NCBI GenBank assembly: GCA_963575745.1
Contig: CAUYUJ010022053.1
Span: forward strand, 23,501 to 87,500
Length of the DNA stretch: 64,000 bases
Direction of reading: 5' to 3'
Source of the DNA: Prorocentrum cordatum
Lineage: Eukaryota > Sar > Dinophyceae > Prorocentrales > Prorocentraceae
The stretch's first letter is position 1. Each line of letters begins with the position of its first letter. Under the pieces are notes generated by a model that was not told where the DNA came from, ran no database searches, and saw only the letters and a program-made list of their open reading frames with translations. The position numbers and the translations under genes were made by a program. Shown in pieces: positions 18,437 to 29,990 of this stretch.

Positions 18437-18605
18437 ATGATGATGACGATGGCGATTACGATGATGCTGCTGATGATGATAGTGATGAGGATGATGATGA
18501 TGATGAGGATGATGATGCTGCTGATGTTGATGATGATGCTGCTGATGATGAGGAGGAGGAGGAAGAGGAGGAGGAGGAGGAAGCGGAAGAGGAAGCGGAG
18601 AAGGA
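18380..18605. repeat. (GAT)n tract grading into GGA
   Basis: GATGATGAT with GCT and GGT variants, then GAGGAGGAGGAAGCGG. Confidence 0.85.
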
Positions 18606-19425
18606 GGCGGAGAAGGAATAAACGGAATATGGGGGACCGGACTGTCCGATCGCGCCGCCATCCACGTCCGTTCCTCCTCGCACGCACCGAACCTGCGTCG
18701 GATCCACGCCGAGTGCACCTGAAAAAGCCGCGTCGAACCCGGGTCGGGGAGCAAAGACAACGGCAATCTCTGGGGCAGGCGAGGCCCTCCGAATAGGCAG
18801 CGACAATAACCTGTGGCAGGAAGGCGCCAACTGTAAACCTGCACCGATCCTGGCCAAGCCCATCCCGTGCCCAGGGTTGGTGTTTACGCCGTGCTGGATC
18901 AGTGGGCCAGCCCAAGCGGTGTACGAGTAGCTGGCGCCATCCGACTGTGGCATGGTGGAACGGGGGGGCCGAACACGACGAGGTCAACCTCAGGGTCCCG
19001 TTCCTGCGGGAAGCACTGTTTTCCTGTGTGGCGGCTGCCTCTTGCCCACCGAGCCGTGCTGCAAGCTCTTCTTGCCCATCGCGGCGGGGGGCGGCAGGAT
19101 ACGTCAAAGGGGGACACCACTGGGGGGGGGGGGGGGGGCAGGTGATTCCTTTGATGATGCTGAGCAGGAGGAGGAGCAGCAGGAGGCGGAGGAGCAAGGA
19201 GGAGGACGGAGGAGAGGGACCGAAGAGGAGGCGAGGCGGGCAGGAAGATGGGGGCGGAGGAGCAGCGGGCGCAGGCGGGTGAGGAGCTGGCGACTCGCCT
19301 GGCGGCCAGTGGTGCCCCCCCCACCCAGGCGGGCGAGAGAGCACTGCGGGCGGCCTCAGGGCCCCCCCCCCGATGCGCGGCCCGCCCTGCGGATCGCGGG
19401 GCGGCTGCGGCGCCCGCGGATCGGC
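18606..19425. other. No gene recognised; E fragment and GGA tract
   Basis: Contains an element-E-like fragment (about 18835-18925), a G-run at 19122-19138 and GGA-rich sequence at 19160-19245. Confidence 0.5.
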
Positions 19426-19427
19426 AC

Positions 19428-19463
<36 letters not shown>

Positions 19464-19495
19464 GCACACACACACACACATACACATACACACAG

Positions 19496-19528
<33 letters not shown>

Positions 19529-19541
19529 CACACACACACAT

Positions 19542-19596
<55 letters not shown>

Positions 19597-19598
19597 CG
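19426..19598. repeat. (CA)n followed by (CACG)n
   Basis: CACACA to about 19540, then at least twelve CACG/CGCA units. Alternating purine-pyrimidine sequence with Z-DNA potential. Confidence 0.9.
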
Positions 19599-19744
19599 TG
19601 GCGACCGCTCCCGCGCTGCTCCCTTGTGCGCCCTCCGGGAGATCTGCCGCCGCAGAGAGACACCGACCAAAGCCTCGAAACCCGTCTCTCTCGGGGCGAC
19701 GCACTGGCCCGGGTCGATGCAAACCGGGCCCGATCCCCAGACAT

Positions 19745-19920
19745 GATCGCGTCGCAAAAAATCAGGACGGGAGGTTTTTGGCCCATCGCGGCCTCGGGGG
19801 GGCCCTCGCCGGGCCTCGGGACCGTCAAACAACGACTCAGGATGAAAAACCTGTCCCGGGGAAAGAGTCGGGACTTCTGGGGACGCCGTGCTGAAAAAAT
19901 CAGGACGTCGCATGTCTGGG
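19745..19920 (+). repeat. Dispersed repeat family Q, copy 2
   Basis: CAAAAAATCAGGACGGGAGG at the left and GAAAAAATCAGGACGTCGC at the right in direct orientation, with the shared CCGGGCCTCGGGACCGTCAA centre. Confidence 0.65.
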
Positions 19921-20419
19921 TCGGGCTCTGCATGCGACCCTGCAAGAGGATCCTGCAGGATCCTGCGAAATCTGGAAGGCTCTGGCTGGCCCCCGTCTGC
20001 GTTGACCCCCCGATCTCGAGGGGCTCCCGACGTTCTGCCGAGGGGCACCTCGAAGGGGGGGGAGGAATGGGATAGGGGGGGAAACATCGACCTGGAAAAT
20101 CGGCGGTACATCGCGGAGAGATCGGCGATGGGCCTCCCATGGCGAATCCGCACCCTCCTGGGCAGATTGCGGCCGACGGGGCCCTCTCGGCGATCAATGG
20201 GCGACTGGGGGTCGATGCGTCCCCCCCTGATGCCTATCCCCCCATATCCTTGCCCCCTGTAGCCCGAAGCCGCGCGGAGACGGCCGTCGCGACACAAACC
20301 ACGTTGGCCACGCCAGGGGCCGCCTCTCGCGCGGTCGCCCCCGTGGCGGCCGCGGTCGTGCCAGAAGAGCTGGCGACCGGCGTGGTTCAAGAAAGTCCTG
20401 CCTCTGACTGCCATGTGGT

Positions 20420-20902
20420 CCACCTCCTCCTCCCTCTGCTGCTGTTCCTCCACCTCTCCTCCCCTCCTCCTCTACTCCTCCTCCCTCCTCCTCCTCCTCC
20501 TCCTCCTCCTCCCTCCTCATCCTCCCTCATCATCCTCCTCTCCCTCCTCCCGCCCCTCCCCCCTCCTCCTCCTTCCTCCTCCTCCTCTTCCTCCTCCTCC
20601 TCCTCCTCTCCTCCTTCCTCCTCTCCTCATCCTCCTCCTCTCTCCTCCTCCTCCTCCTCCCCCCCCCCCTCCTCCTCCTCCTCCCCCTCCTCCTCCTCCT
20701 CCTCCTCCTCTCCCTCTCCTCCCTCCTCCTCTCCTCCTCCTCCTCTTTCTCCTCCTCCTCCCTCCCTGCTCCTCTCCTCCTCCCTCCTCCTCTCCTCCTC
20801 TCCTCTCCTCCCTCCTCCTCCTCCTCCCCTCCTCCTCCTCCACCCCCATCCTCCTCCTCCTCCTCCTCCTCCTCCTCCTCCTCCTCCTCCTCCTCCTCCT
20901 CA
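20420..20902. repeat. Large (TCC)n microsatellite
   Basis: About 480 bp of TCC with CTCC and C-run interruptions. Confidence 0.9.
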
Positions 20903-20944
20903 CAAGGGCTGTCAAGTGGCAGCACCAACGGGGCTTCCCAAGAC

Positions 20945-21125
20945 ATAGGAACACTAGAGACGCTTCACGCCACCCACAAGCCCCAACCCGTCCAGACGCG
21001 GTGCCCCGAGATTCCGTGAGCAGCGATGTAAGACATATGAATACTAGAGACGCTTCACGTCACCCACAAGCCCCAACCCATCCAGACGCGGTGCCCCGAC
21101 GAGATTCCGTGATCAGCGATGTAGA
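20945..21125. repeat. Tandem duplication of about 97 bp
   Basis: ACACTAGAGACGCTTCACGC and ATACTAGAGACGCTTCACGT open two nearly identical copies ending CAGCGATGTA. Confidence 0.85.
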
Positions 21126-21149
21126 GGAGCTTCAGTGGAGGAGGAGGGA

Positions 21150-21890
21150 AAGGGGGAGGAGGGAGGAGGAGAAATGGTAGGATGAGGAAGTGCAGGAGGG
21201 CGAGCATCAAGGCCACAGGCCTCTTAGCTGCTTCTGTCTTGTCGGGTCCTCTTGAGAGTTTCTTGGGGTGTTCTTGCAGCGTTTTGGGGGCCTCTTGGCT
21301 GTCCCTGGGGGGGCTCTTAGATTGTATTGGAAGCGTCTTGGCAGCGTCTTGAAAGCGTCTGGGGAGCCTCTTGGGCCCCCCTGGGGTTCTGTCTGGAGCC
21401 TCTTGGAGACTTCTCAAGGTCCTCGTGGGGCCTCCAGGGCGCCTCTTGGGACCACTTTGGCGCGCTCTCGGCCGCCATGGTGGGGCCATATTGGCGAAGA
21501 TCGTTCAAAGAAAGGGAGGCCCTCAATTAGCTTCGCTCCTCAAGAGCCCTCAAGATCTCCTCGAGGACCCCTCGTGCGGTGCGTTGTTGGCGCGCGCTCG
21601 GGAGCTCTTGGGGCCGTCTTGGGACACTCTTGGGCTCCTCTTGGGCCTTCGTGGAGCCATCTTGGAACCTGGAGGGCCGTCGAAAGCGAAAAAAACAAGA
21701 ACCAACAAAACACGGATTTCCCATTGTGCAAAACAAAATCAGTGTGGCTTGTTGGCGGCTTCCTTCGGAGGCTCCGTGGCCACTTGTAGCCGTCTTGGGA
21801 CGGTCTTCGGACCTCATGGAACATGTTTGAAGCCATCTTGGGCTTTCCTACGATGCCTCGAACCATCTTGAAGGTCATATTCGGCTACGG
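21150..21890 (-). repeat. Family K degenerate repeat (CCTCTTGG-type units), inverted arm 1
   Basis: CTTGGGGNCCTCTTGG-like units of about 30 bp. Together with flanking sequence (AACCCATCCAGA..GTGATCAGCGATGTAGAGG) it is inverted relative to 23160-23830. Confidence 0.65.
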
Positions 21891-22079
21891 TGGACGCTCC
21901 AATCTGTCGCGAAGCACCCGCCCACGTCCAACGGTGGGGGTACGGGGAGGGGTCAAATTACCCACCCGCCCGCAAGCCGTCTAGCTCACTCCCACCCGCC
22001 CTCCCAACACATAAGTAACTCCCGAGCCTGAGCATGCTCAGCGGTCGTCTTTGGATGGGCAGCTACTGGGAACCAAAAC

Positions 22080-22300
22080 CGACCCCAAGTGCGCGACGCT
22101 TGGGCGAAGTGCGCCACGCGTGCCAGGGGCGCCACGCGTGCCAGGCCCCCGTGGGCCCGAGCGCGTCGGGCACGCCTAGTGCGTCAGATGCGCCACGTGC
22201 TCTGAGTGCGCCATGTGTGCCGCACACTCCAACCGCGCCAGGTGCGCCATGTTCGGGGCACGTGCAGAGTGCGTCAGGTGCGCCTGCGCACGTGGCAGCA
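22080..22300. repeat. Short GCGCCA(C/T)GYGTGCC-type repeats
   Basis: Degenerate 12-20-bp units (GTGCGCCACGCGTGCCAGG) leading into a CA tract. Confidence 0.5.
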
Positions 22301-22362
22301 CACACACACACACAAACACACAAACACACACACACAGAGACACACACACACACACACACACA
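22300..22362. repeat. (CA)n microsatellite
   Basis: CACACACA with AAACACA and AGAGACA interruptions. Confidence 0.9.
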
Positions 22363-22369
22363 TCGGGAA

Positions 22370-22800
22370 CCATGTCAGCTCCCGCCATCACTGTGGAACA
22401 CCAATGCCACTTTCTGTGTCTGGTGGGCGTGCGCACAGCAGGCCACGCGTCACCACCCCCGCCGTCACTGCTGAACACCATTTGACAGTGATCGCGGGAT
22501 GGCCGCGCATGATCCAGATTTCGCCGCGAGGTGCATGTTGTATTGCTTTTGTCAGGGATGGTGGCCTTGCGCACGGCAAGGAATATGCTGGCACCCCCGC
22601 CGTCTCTGTCAAAAACAATACAAAGTGTTCGCGGGCCTCAACGAAAATGACTCAAGATTGACCCGAAGTGTACTTTGCATTGTTTGTTGACAGGGATGGT
22701 GGGGGGGGCGGTCGCATGGGGTTGGCCGCGCATGCTCCAAATGTGGAGGCAGAGTGCGGTTTGTATTGTGTTTTGATAGGGATGGTGGGGGGCGGGCCCT
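22370..22800. repeat. Degenerate repeat, three units
   Basis: TTGTATTGCTTTTGTCAGGG, TTGCATTGTTTGTTGACAGG and TTGTATTGTGTTTTGATAGG, each followed by GATGGTGG, recur roughly every 90-140 bp. Confidence 0.5.
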
Positions 22801-23159
22801 CATGGTGTCAGCAAGGTTCCTGGTTGGACGCTGGCCGGGTGGGGGAAGGGGTGCACATTAATATGGAACGGTGGTAAACCTCTCCCGAAGAAGAGACAAG
22901 GCGGGTTGGAACAGAGAACTCTCTAAACCACTCACGCTCTAAAGGGCTGGTGGGATTTGAAGGCGCACGCGTGTGCTTGTGAAGCCTCGTTGCACGCCCG
23001 ATGGATGCTGTATGAAGCACTACAGCATGAGACGAGACGGCGGGACAAGGGCAGGAATAATAATTACTACGACGAGGAGAACGTTCCGAAAGTGGGGGAC
23101 ATGAGTGCGCGCCAGGACGAGCATGAGGGTACAGCGGTACAGACATCGTGCTACGATGA

Positions 23160-23830
23160 GGAACGCTGAATAAGGACCACTCCCTCACCCAGGACCTGGA
23201 TGGGGGGTTTCGCGACCCATTGGAGCGTCCAAGACGGCCTCAGCGAGAAGGCGTGCATCATTGATGTTACGCAGGTGTTGGTCCCATTTGGGACATGCTG
23301 GGGGGGCGACGCTAATTGAGCCCCCCAATCTTTGATCGATAGCCTCCCAGATGGCCCCAAGACGGCCCCAAGGCTGCCAAGAACGCCCCAGAAGGGCCCC
23401 AAGAGGTGCCCCGGAGGCCCAAAGAGGCCAGGCCCCCAAGAGGCCCCCAAAGGCTCCCCTGAGGCACCCAAGACGCTCCAAGAGGCCCTGGGGCCGCCAA
23501 GAGGCCCCCGAGACGTCCCAAGAAGACCCCAAGAAACTCTCAAGAGAAATCCAAAGAGACTCCGAGGAGCATCCAACAGGCCTGTAGCCTTTCTGCACGC
23601 CCGCCTCCTCCTTCTCTTCCTCCTCCTCCTCCTCCTCCACTTCCTCAGTCGCCTATTCCTCCTCCTCCCTCCTCCCTCCTTCTCCTCCTTACAACTGCTT
23701 CTCCGATTCCCCCTCCACACCCCACCTCCAAGGGGTATGACGTCTTACCCAGCCCTGTATTCCACTGCTTGCTCCTCCACATCACTAATCAGGGCAACTC
23801 GTGGGCATCCTTTCTGGATGGGTTGGTGGG
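23160..23830 (+). repeat. Family K degenerate repeat, inverted arm 2
   Basis: GCCCCAAGANGCCCC-like units, a TCC block at 23605-23700, then TCACTAATCAGGGCAACTCG and TCTGGATGGGTTGGTG, mirroring 20945-21890. Confidence 0.65.
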
Positions 23831-23834
23831 GTTA

Positions 23835-24010
23835 CACATCGGTCAGAAGAAGTAGGTAGAAACATGACATAGGAAGACGTTGAACATGGATTGGATCCCG
23901 CCCGCCCCCTAAGGAGGACGGAAAAGGTGAAGCCACTCGATCATTGAAATAGGAAGGCCCTGATTGGATTCCGCGAATCCAAAAATTACCCTGCGACGTA
24001 CCCAACCAAT
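23835..24010 (+). repeat. Dispersed repeat family L, copy 1
   Basis: CGGTCAGAAGAAGTAGGTAG..ATGACATAGGAAG..CCGCCCGCCCC..AGGACGGAAAAGGTGAAGCC then ACTCGATCATTGAA. Shared with 47125 and 53375. Confidence 0.7.
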
Positions 24011-24219
24011 GTGCATCAAGTGGCAAACGGAGTAGGCCAACATTAGCAGGAACAGCGACAGTGTAGACGCGGTGAACTGCTGCGCAAACTACATGGGATG
24101 CGCATGCGCTGCACAACTCACAGGACGACGATCGAAAGAGCGAGGATTGAGGCCCCAGGCTCGAAGAATAACAGGAACAGGAACGAGAGGCAGGAGAAGG
24201 ATGGAATGGGGGGGAATCT

Positions 24220-25436
24220 GAATCTGCGTATGACCCCACTCCGCTGGGCCCCCCAGCAGCCCTCGAAAGTGGCGACAGTTTCGCAGATCGCAGCCCCCCA
24301 GGGATGGCGAGGTCTAATTTGAATCTGCGTATGACCCCACTCCGCTGGGCCCCCCAGCAGCCCTCGACAGTGGTGACAGTTTCGCAGATAGCAGCCCCCC
24401 AGGGATGGCGAGGTCTAAGATGAATCTGCGTATGACCCCACTCCGCTGGGCCCCCCAGCAGCCCTCGAAAGTGGCGACAGTTGTGCAGATGTCAGCCCCT
24501 CAGGGATGGCGAGGTCTAATCTGAATCTGCGTATGACCCCACTCCGCTGGGCCCCCCAGCAGCCCTCGAAAGTGGCGAGAGTTGCGCAGATCGCAGCCCC
24601 CCAGGGATGGCGAGGTCTAATTTTGAATCTGCGTATGACCCCCACTCCGCTGGGCCCCCCAGCAGCCCTCCAAAGTGGTGGCACTTTTCGCATATCGCAG
24701 CCCCCCAGGGATGGCGAGGTCTAATCTGAATCTTCGTATGACCCCACGCCGCTGCCCCCCCCCCCCCCCCAGCAGCCCTCGACAGTGGTGACAGTTTCGC
24801 AGATCGCAGCCCCCCAAGGATGGCGAGGTCTAATCTGAATCTGCGTATGACCCCACTCCGCTGGGCCCCCCAGCAGCCCTCGAAAGTGGTGGCAGTTTCG
24901 CAGATCGCAGCCCTCCAGGGATGGCGAGGTCTAATCTGAATCTGCGTATGACCCCACTCCGCTGGGCCCCCCAGCAGCCCTCGAAAGTGGTGGCAGTTTC
25001 GCAGATCGCAGCCCTCCAGGGATGGCGAGGTCTAATCTGAATCTGCGTATGACCCCACTCCGCTGGGCCCCCCAGCAGCCCTCGAAAGTGGTGGCAGTTT
25101 CGCAGATCGCAGCCCTCCAGGGATGGCGAGGTCTAATCTGAATCTGCGTATGACCCCACTCCGCTGGGCCCCCCAGCAGCCCTCGAAAGTGGTGGCAGTT
25201 TCGCAGATCGCAGCCCTCCAGGGATGGCGAGGTCTAATCTGAATCTGCGTATGACCCCACTCCGCTGGGCCCCCCAGCAGCCCTCGAAAGTGGTGGCAGT
25301 TTCGCAGATCGCAGCCCTCCAGGGATGGCGAGGTCTAATCTGAATCTGCGTATGACCCCACTCCGCTGGGCCCCCCAGCAGCCCTCAAAAGTGGCGACAG
25401 TTTCGCAGATCGCAGCCCCCCAGGGATGGTGAGGTA
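24220..25436. repeat. 101-bp satellite J1, twelve copies
   Basis: Units start GAATCTGCGTATGACCCCAC at 24220, 24321, 24422, 24523, 24625, 24728, 24837, 24938, 25039, 25140, 25241 and 25342. Most intervals are exactly 101 bp. The copies from 24837 to about 25341 are almost identical (CAGCCCTCCAGGG variant), a sign of recent homogenisation. The frame shifts every unit, so it is not a protein repeat. Confidence 0.97.
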
Positions 25437-25751
25437 GGCGACAAACTGGCACGCAGGAGCGAGCGAGGTAGGAAGCAGGGGGGACGAGGAAAGGAGGATG
25501 GGGCGGGAGAGGAGAGAAGAGTCGCGACCGCAGCTGCTCTTTTCAAAACAAGAACCCAACGCAGGAAGGTTGGGAAAAAATGCTTTCAACGACCGATGGG
25601 TACACGAAGCGCCTCGAAGATGTCCCGCCGGCCGAACGCGAAGGGCCGGCACGAACACCCAAGCCCCCTGCGAAGCCTCAAGCAGTCCTTCTCTGAGCGT
25701 CTCGACTGCAAAAGAAAAAACATGGGGACGGCATGCACAGCGAGGATGCCC

Positions 25752-25912
25752 GGGTGGTGGACTTGTTTTCCACCGCCCCCACCAGAAGTAGGAGGGGCAA
25801 GGGGTCCTCCTCGTCCTCCTCCTCCTCCTCCTCCTCCTTCCTCCTCATGCTCCATCTCCTTCCCCCCGTCCAACTGATGGTGGTTGTGGTGGAAAAGAGG
25901 CCCATCACAGGG
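25752..25912. mobile_element. Family T TIR element with (TCC)n core, copy 1
   Basis: GGTGGACTTGTTTTCCACC..CCACCAGAAGTAGG faces its inverse around a TCC array at 25808-25860. Confidence 0.75.
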
Positions 25913-25984
25913 AGGGCGAGGCAGCTCTTCGACGTGAGTGGGCCACCGCCCCACTCGACCGCCCCACGGTGGTGCAGCAGAGCG

Positions 25985-26275
25985 GCGACTGGTGCGCGAC
26001 TGGCCTCCTCCCCCTCCTCCCCATCCTCCTCCTCCTCCTCCTCCTCCTCCTCCCTCCTCCTCCTCCTCCCCCGCCTCGTCCTCCCTCCTCCTCCTCTCCC
26101 CTCCCCCTCCTCCTCCTCCTCCTCCTCCTCTCCTCCTCCTCCTCCTCCTCCTCCTCCCCTCCCTCCTCCTCCTCCCTCCTCCCCCTCCTCCTCCCCTCCT
26201 CCCCCCCCTCCTCCTCCTCCTCCTCCTCCCCCTCCTCCACCTCCTCCCCCTCCTCCTCCACCCAGGGAAGGCGAG
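25985..26275. repeat. (TCC)n microsatellite
   Basis: About 270 bp of TCC/CTCC repeats. Confidence 0.9.
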
Positions 26276-26504
26276 GCCTCGCCCAGCCCTCGCGAGACGC
26301 CCCTCCGCCCGCAGGGCCTCTCGGAGGCGAAGCACCGAGCAGTCGCGACGGCCGCACGCCTGGCAGCACCCGGGCCGGGCCAGGCCTCGTCCGGCCTGCG
26401 AAGAGGGGCCCCTGCGCTGGGCCCTCCGGGGGGGCTCGGTGGAGGCCGCTGCACGCACTGCAGCGCCAGGGGGGGGCGAGGCTCGACCCGCATGGGGCCA
26501 CCTC

Positions 26505-26935
26505 GCCTGCCGGGTCTCAAGAGGATCTCAAGAGGCCCTGAGTAGCGCCAGAAGCCCCCAAGACGTCCCCAGAGGCCCGCAAGAAGCCCCCGAGGCGCTC
26601 CAGAAGGCCGCCGAGAGCCGCCAGGAGCACCCCAAGACGCCCCAAGAAGCCTCCAAGAGATCCCGAGAGACAGCCCAAAGGACTCCGAGAGGCACTCTAT
26701 CCCATGGGCGCAACAGAGAGTGGCGACAGTGGCGCGCCTGGCACCATCTAGGAGGGCGAGGCCTCGTCTGATGCGCGCAGGACACCCCTTCGCTGAACCT
26801 CTCAGGGGTGCAGCAAAAGTGGCGACACGCTTGCTCCTGACGCAGACAGGGAGGAAGGGAGGGGCGGGAGGAGGAGAGGAGCAGCACATGCTTTAGTCTA
26901 ATGAAGGGCCCAACGCGTGAGGGTTGGGAGTGCAG
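26505..26935 (+). repeat. Family K units followed by satellite-J-like tail
   Basis: CAAGAGGCC/CCCCAAGACG units to 26700, then AGTGGCGACAGT..GGGCGAGGCCTCGT..CCCTTCGCTGAACC..AGTGGCGACACG, and a tail (CCCAACGCG..AGGGTTGG) like that after J1. Confidence 0.55.
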
Positions 26936-27483
26936 GCTCAGGATGAAAAGACGGCCCCAGGAGAAGGGTCGGGATCCCCTGGCGGGGTCCACGTTCCAAA
27001 CACAAATCACGATGTCGCTGGCAACTGTCACGTTAGAGGCTGAACAGAGTGTCCCTGTATTGGAATGCCAGCTGCGCAGCAACGCTTGACAGCTCACACG
27101 AGGGGACAGACGAAAGGCGGTCGGCTTCTTGTGGGGAGGCTGCATTTTAGAAGTAAGAAGTGGCACTGGGGACCTGGGGCCGCGAAGGAGGTGATAAGTG
27201 GCAGAGGTGCCAGTGGTGGGTTCCAGGCACTCTGAAGCGAACAAGCTTGCAATGATTACTTATGTTGGGGGCGCATCTTCTTCTCCCGCTGGCCTCGGCC
27301 AGCCTTGCGCGGCCGAATGTGGCATCGCTTTGCCTTGGTCGCTCGTTCGCCGCCTTCGGAGGAAGAGATGGCAACTCCTTCGACAATCGAGGGCGAGGAC
27401 CTCCCTGGAACGCCCCTGACTGCGGCCACGATGAGGAGGAGGACGGAGACGGTCGTCCTCAACGGTCCTGGAACCAAGATGCG

Positions 27484-27800
27484 CGATCCTCCTCCTCCTC
27501 CTCCTCCTCCTCCTCCTCCTCCTCCTCCTCCTCCTCCCTCCTCCTCCTCCTCCTCCCCCAATCCTCCTCCTCATCCCCCAATCCCAATCCTCCTCCTCCT
27601 CAGCGTCCTCCTCCTCCTCCTCCTCCTCCTCCTCCTCCTCCTCCTCCTCCTCCCCCAATCCTCCTCCTCCTCTCCTCCTCCTCGTCCTCCTCCTGGGTCC
27701 TCCTCCTCCTCCTCCTCCTCCTCCTCCTCCCTCCTCCTCCTCCTCCTCCTCCCCCAATCCTCCTCCTCCTCCTCCTCGTCCTCCTCCTGGGTCCTCCTCG
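27484..27800. repeat. (TCC)n microsatellite with CCCAATCC spacers
   Basis: TCC blocks separated by CCCCCAATCC and GTCCTCCTCCTGGG, giving a higher-order pattern. Confidence 0.9.
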
Positions 27801-27933
27801 CGGGGGCGGTGGCGCCCGCGTCCTTGCGGCGGCCGCGGCCGGGGCAGGCGGCACCGCCTGCCGGCCGAGGGGGGTGGGGGGGGGGGTGCGTGCTGTTGGA
27901 CGGGTGTCCCCGCTCGGTTCGTCGCGTCGCGTT

Positions 27934-27935
<2 letters not shown>

Positions 27936-27990
<55 letters not shown>

Positions 27991-27995
27991 CGCAG
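27936..27995. repeat. (CT)n microsatellite
   Basis: CTCTCT tract of about 55 bp. Confidence 0.95.
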
Positions 27996-28177
27996 CCTGC
28001 AAGGGTAGGCCGGACCCCTGAGTCCCAGCTGCACCCTTCTTGTTTCACTTTCTGGTTCCGGATTGGGGTAGTTTGATCGCCACTTCCCGCCGCGCAGGTT
28101 GGGACGCTCGAGGGAAAAGGGTGTCCCCGCTCGGACGAGGTCCTCACCCGGGGTCCGACAACCCGCCCCCGCTCCCG

Positions 28178-28361
28178 TACTCCAGATTTCGTAATAGAAG
28201 GGAGGGGGTCTCATTTCGGGGAGGGGTCTCTTCCAGGCCATCTTGGAGGGCCTGGGGGGTTCTGGGGACGATGTTTTGGAGGGTTCTCCCAGGGGGGGGG
28301 TCTAAAACTTCTCGTCTGGGAGGGTTGAGACCCCCTCCCTTTTATTACGAAATCTGGAGTA
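28178..28361. mobile_element. Family F TIR element, copy 2
   Basis: Near-identical to 8468-8652, with both 36-bp ends intact. Confidence 0.9.
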
Positions 28362-28427
28362 CCCATGGCCAGTCCTCCTCCTCTCCGACCCCTCCATGGG
28401 TCTCTGTGTGTGTTGTTCGTTCGTCCA

Positions 28428-28606
28428 TCTGGGGGTGGGCGACGGGGGGGGTGGGAATGCAAAAGGGGGGTTTGAGATGATTTTCCCGGCGCCTCCCGGC
28501 GCCCATGTATCGAGGAATGGGCCCGGCGGCGGGGCCGAAACCAGCTGCACGCAGCAGATTTCGTAACCCTCCTTTCCCTATCCACCCCTTTCGTTCGGCC
28601 CGAATT
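28428..28606. mobile_element. Family G element, copy 3 (diverged)
   Basis: Shares ATGTATCGAGGAATGGGCCC, GAAACCAGCTGCACGCAGCA and the pyrimidine-rich right end. The terminal repeats have decayed. Confidence 0.65.
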
Positions 28607-28752
28607 TGGGGGTGAGCGATGGGGGGGGATGGGGTGGGGGGGCGACTGGGAGATCAGCCGCATGCAGCTGGTTTGCCAGGCTGCCTGACTGGCGCCGGAG
28701 GGCGGCCGGGTAGCAACTATACAAGGAAATCGGGGTGGGAGAAAAGGATGTG

Positions 28753-28842
28753 TACAGTCAACCCGTACGATAAGGACGCACGACAAGGATGCAAGGGTGA
28801 CCTTGGAAAGTCGCTCATCCTTTACTATGCGGGTTGACTGTA
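28753..28842. mobile_element. Family Z TA-flanked mini-element, copy 1
   Basis: TACAGTCAACCCGTACGATA faces TATGCGGGTTGACTGTA over 90 bp; mariner-like ends. Partial copies end at 31780 and 44718. Confidence 0.75.
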
Positions 28843-28859
28843 GCGGACGGGGATTGGAG

Positions 28860-29590
28860 AAAAAACTGCATGCAGCTGCCTTCCCCGGCGACTCCCCAAG
28901 CAAGGTCAGCTAGCTTTGGGCCAGGGAATCGGCTGCGTGCAGCTGGCCTCTGAGGCGTCCACATGGCGCTGGAGACAATCATGTGGCGGATTATGTAATG
29001 CCACCATCGTGGGGGGGGACACCTTATGTTTCCGCCAGTCTCCGCCTCCCCCTTGCTTCCGCCAGCCTGCCGCCGACCAAGGGATGTCGACCTTTCGATC
29101 TCTCGAAGGCAAGGTCCTTTTCTGAAACGCCCCGTTTACCCGCCTTGCGATTCCTAATCCTTGCCATGGAATCCTTGCCATGGATGAGTCACACAAGTGC
29201 GCTGGCGATTCTGAATGACCGTGCCACACACACATAGTGGCAACTGTCATGGACGAGATGCTGCAGACCGCTGGTGTGGCTCAGGTAGAAAGGAAGCGAG
29301 ACGAAAATGGAGGGAATACTCCGAGGGGATGAGGACGGAGGACGAGGAACGCAACAGCGAAGCAAAGGCGGATGTATAAAAACGTTGTGTGTCTTCTCCG
29401 GATGGCATAACTATCGGGGGGGGCGACTAACCCTCCGACGGAATGTCCCCATCCCCGCCCCCCCACCGCCCCTCAACGCGCGTCCCAATCTTCCCCCCCG
29501 CCGCCTGGCCCAGGAACTTGAACATCAGAACTGCCATCCCCCTCACACAATCACCCCCCCGACGGCGCGTGCCCATCCCCCTTCGCTCGA
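28860..29590. other. No gene recognised
   Basis: Includes repeated CTGCATGCAGCTG/CTGCGTGCAGCTGG motifs like those inside family G, and otherwise unique sequence with no convincing frame. Confidence 0.5.
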
Positions 29591-29599
29591 TCCCAAGGA

Positions 29600-29990
29600 A
29601 GGGGACGACTAAAATGCCACTCTCAAAGCCCAGACCCCCGACGTCGCGTTTCTTCCCAGACAACGACACCCAAGAAGTCTTGAACCCTTCCCCGGGGCCG
29701 GTTTTTCATCCAGAGCCGTCTTTTGCGGTCCCGAAGCCCAGTAAGGGCCCCCTGAGGACGAAAAGAACCACAAAAAACCTTCCGCCGAGACGTCTTCACA
29801 ACGCGAAGGGGTCTGGAAACGCTGCAAATGTCCCAGGCCCCCTTTTTTTCATAACGTCGACCCCCAGAGAACACGACCCATTTCTCGGGACCGGCTTCTC
29901 ATCCCGACTCGTTTTCTGACGGCCCCGAAGCCCGGCGAAGGCCCCCAGATGCCGAACCCAAAAAAGCTCGCGTCATGATTTTGTCATTGC
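29600..29990 (-). repeat. Dispersed repeat family Q, copies 3 and 4 (inverted)
   Basis: Two consecutive inverted units: GGGGCCGGTTTTTCATCC..GGTCCCGAAGCCC and GGGACCGGCTTCTCATCCCG..GGCCCCGAAGCCC, each closing on CCCCCAGA/GACGT-type ends. Confidence 0.6.

Noticed and set aside
19248-20075. ORFs with Thr-His or Cys-Val repeats
   Set aside because: Translations of the (CA)n and (CACG)n tract.
24220-25436. CRISPR array or repeat protein
   Set aside because: The whole 101-bp unit is repeated without spacers, and the frame changes each unit because 101 is not divisible by 3; it is a satellite.
25678-26889. 403-codon minus-strand ORF
   Set aside because: Mostly translated TCC arrays and element ends (G/E-rich middle); no splice or codon evidence of a gene.
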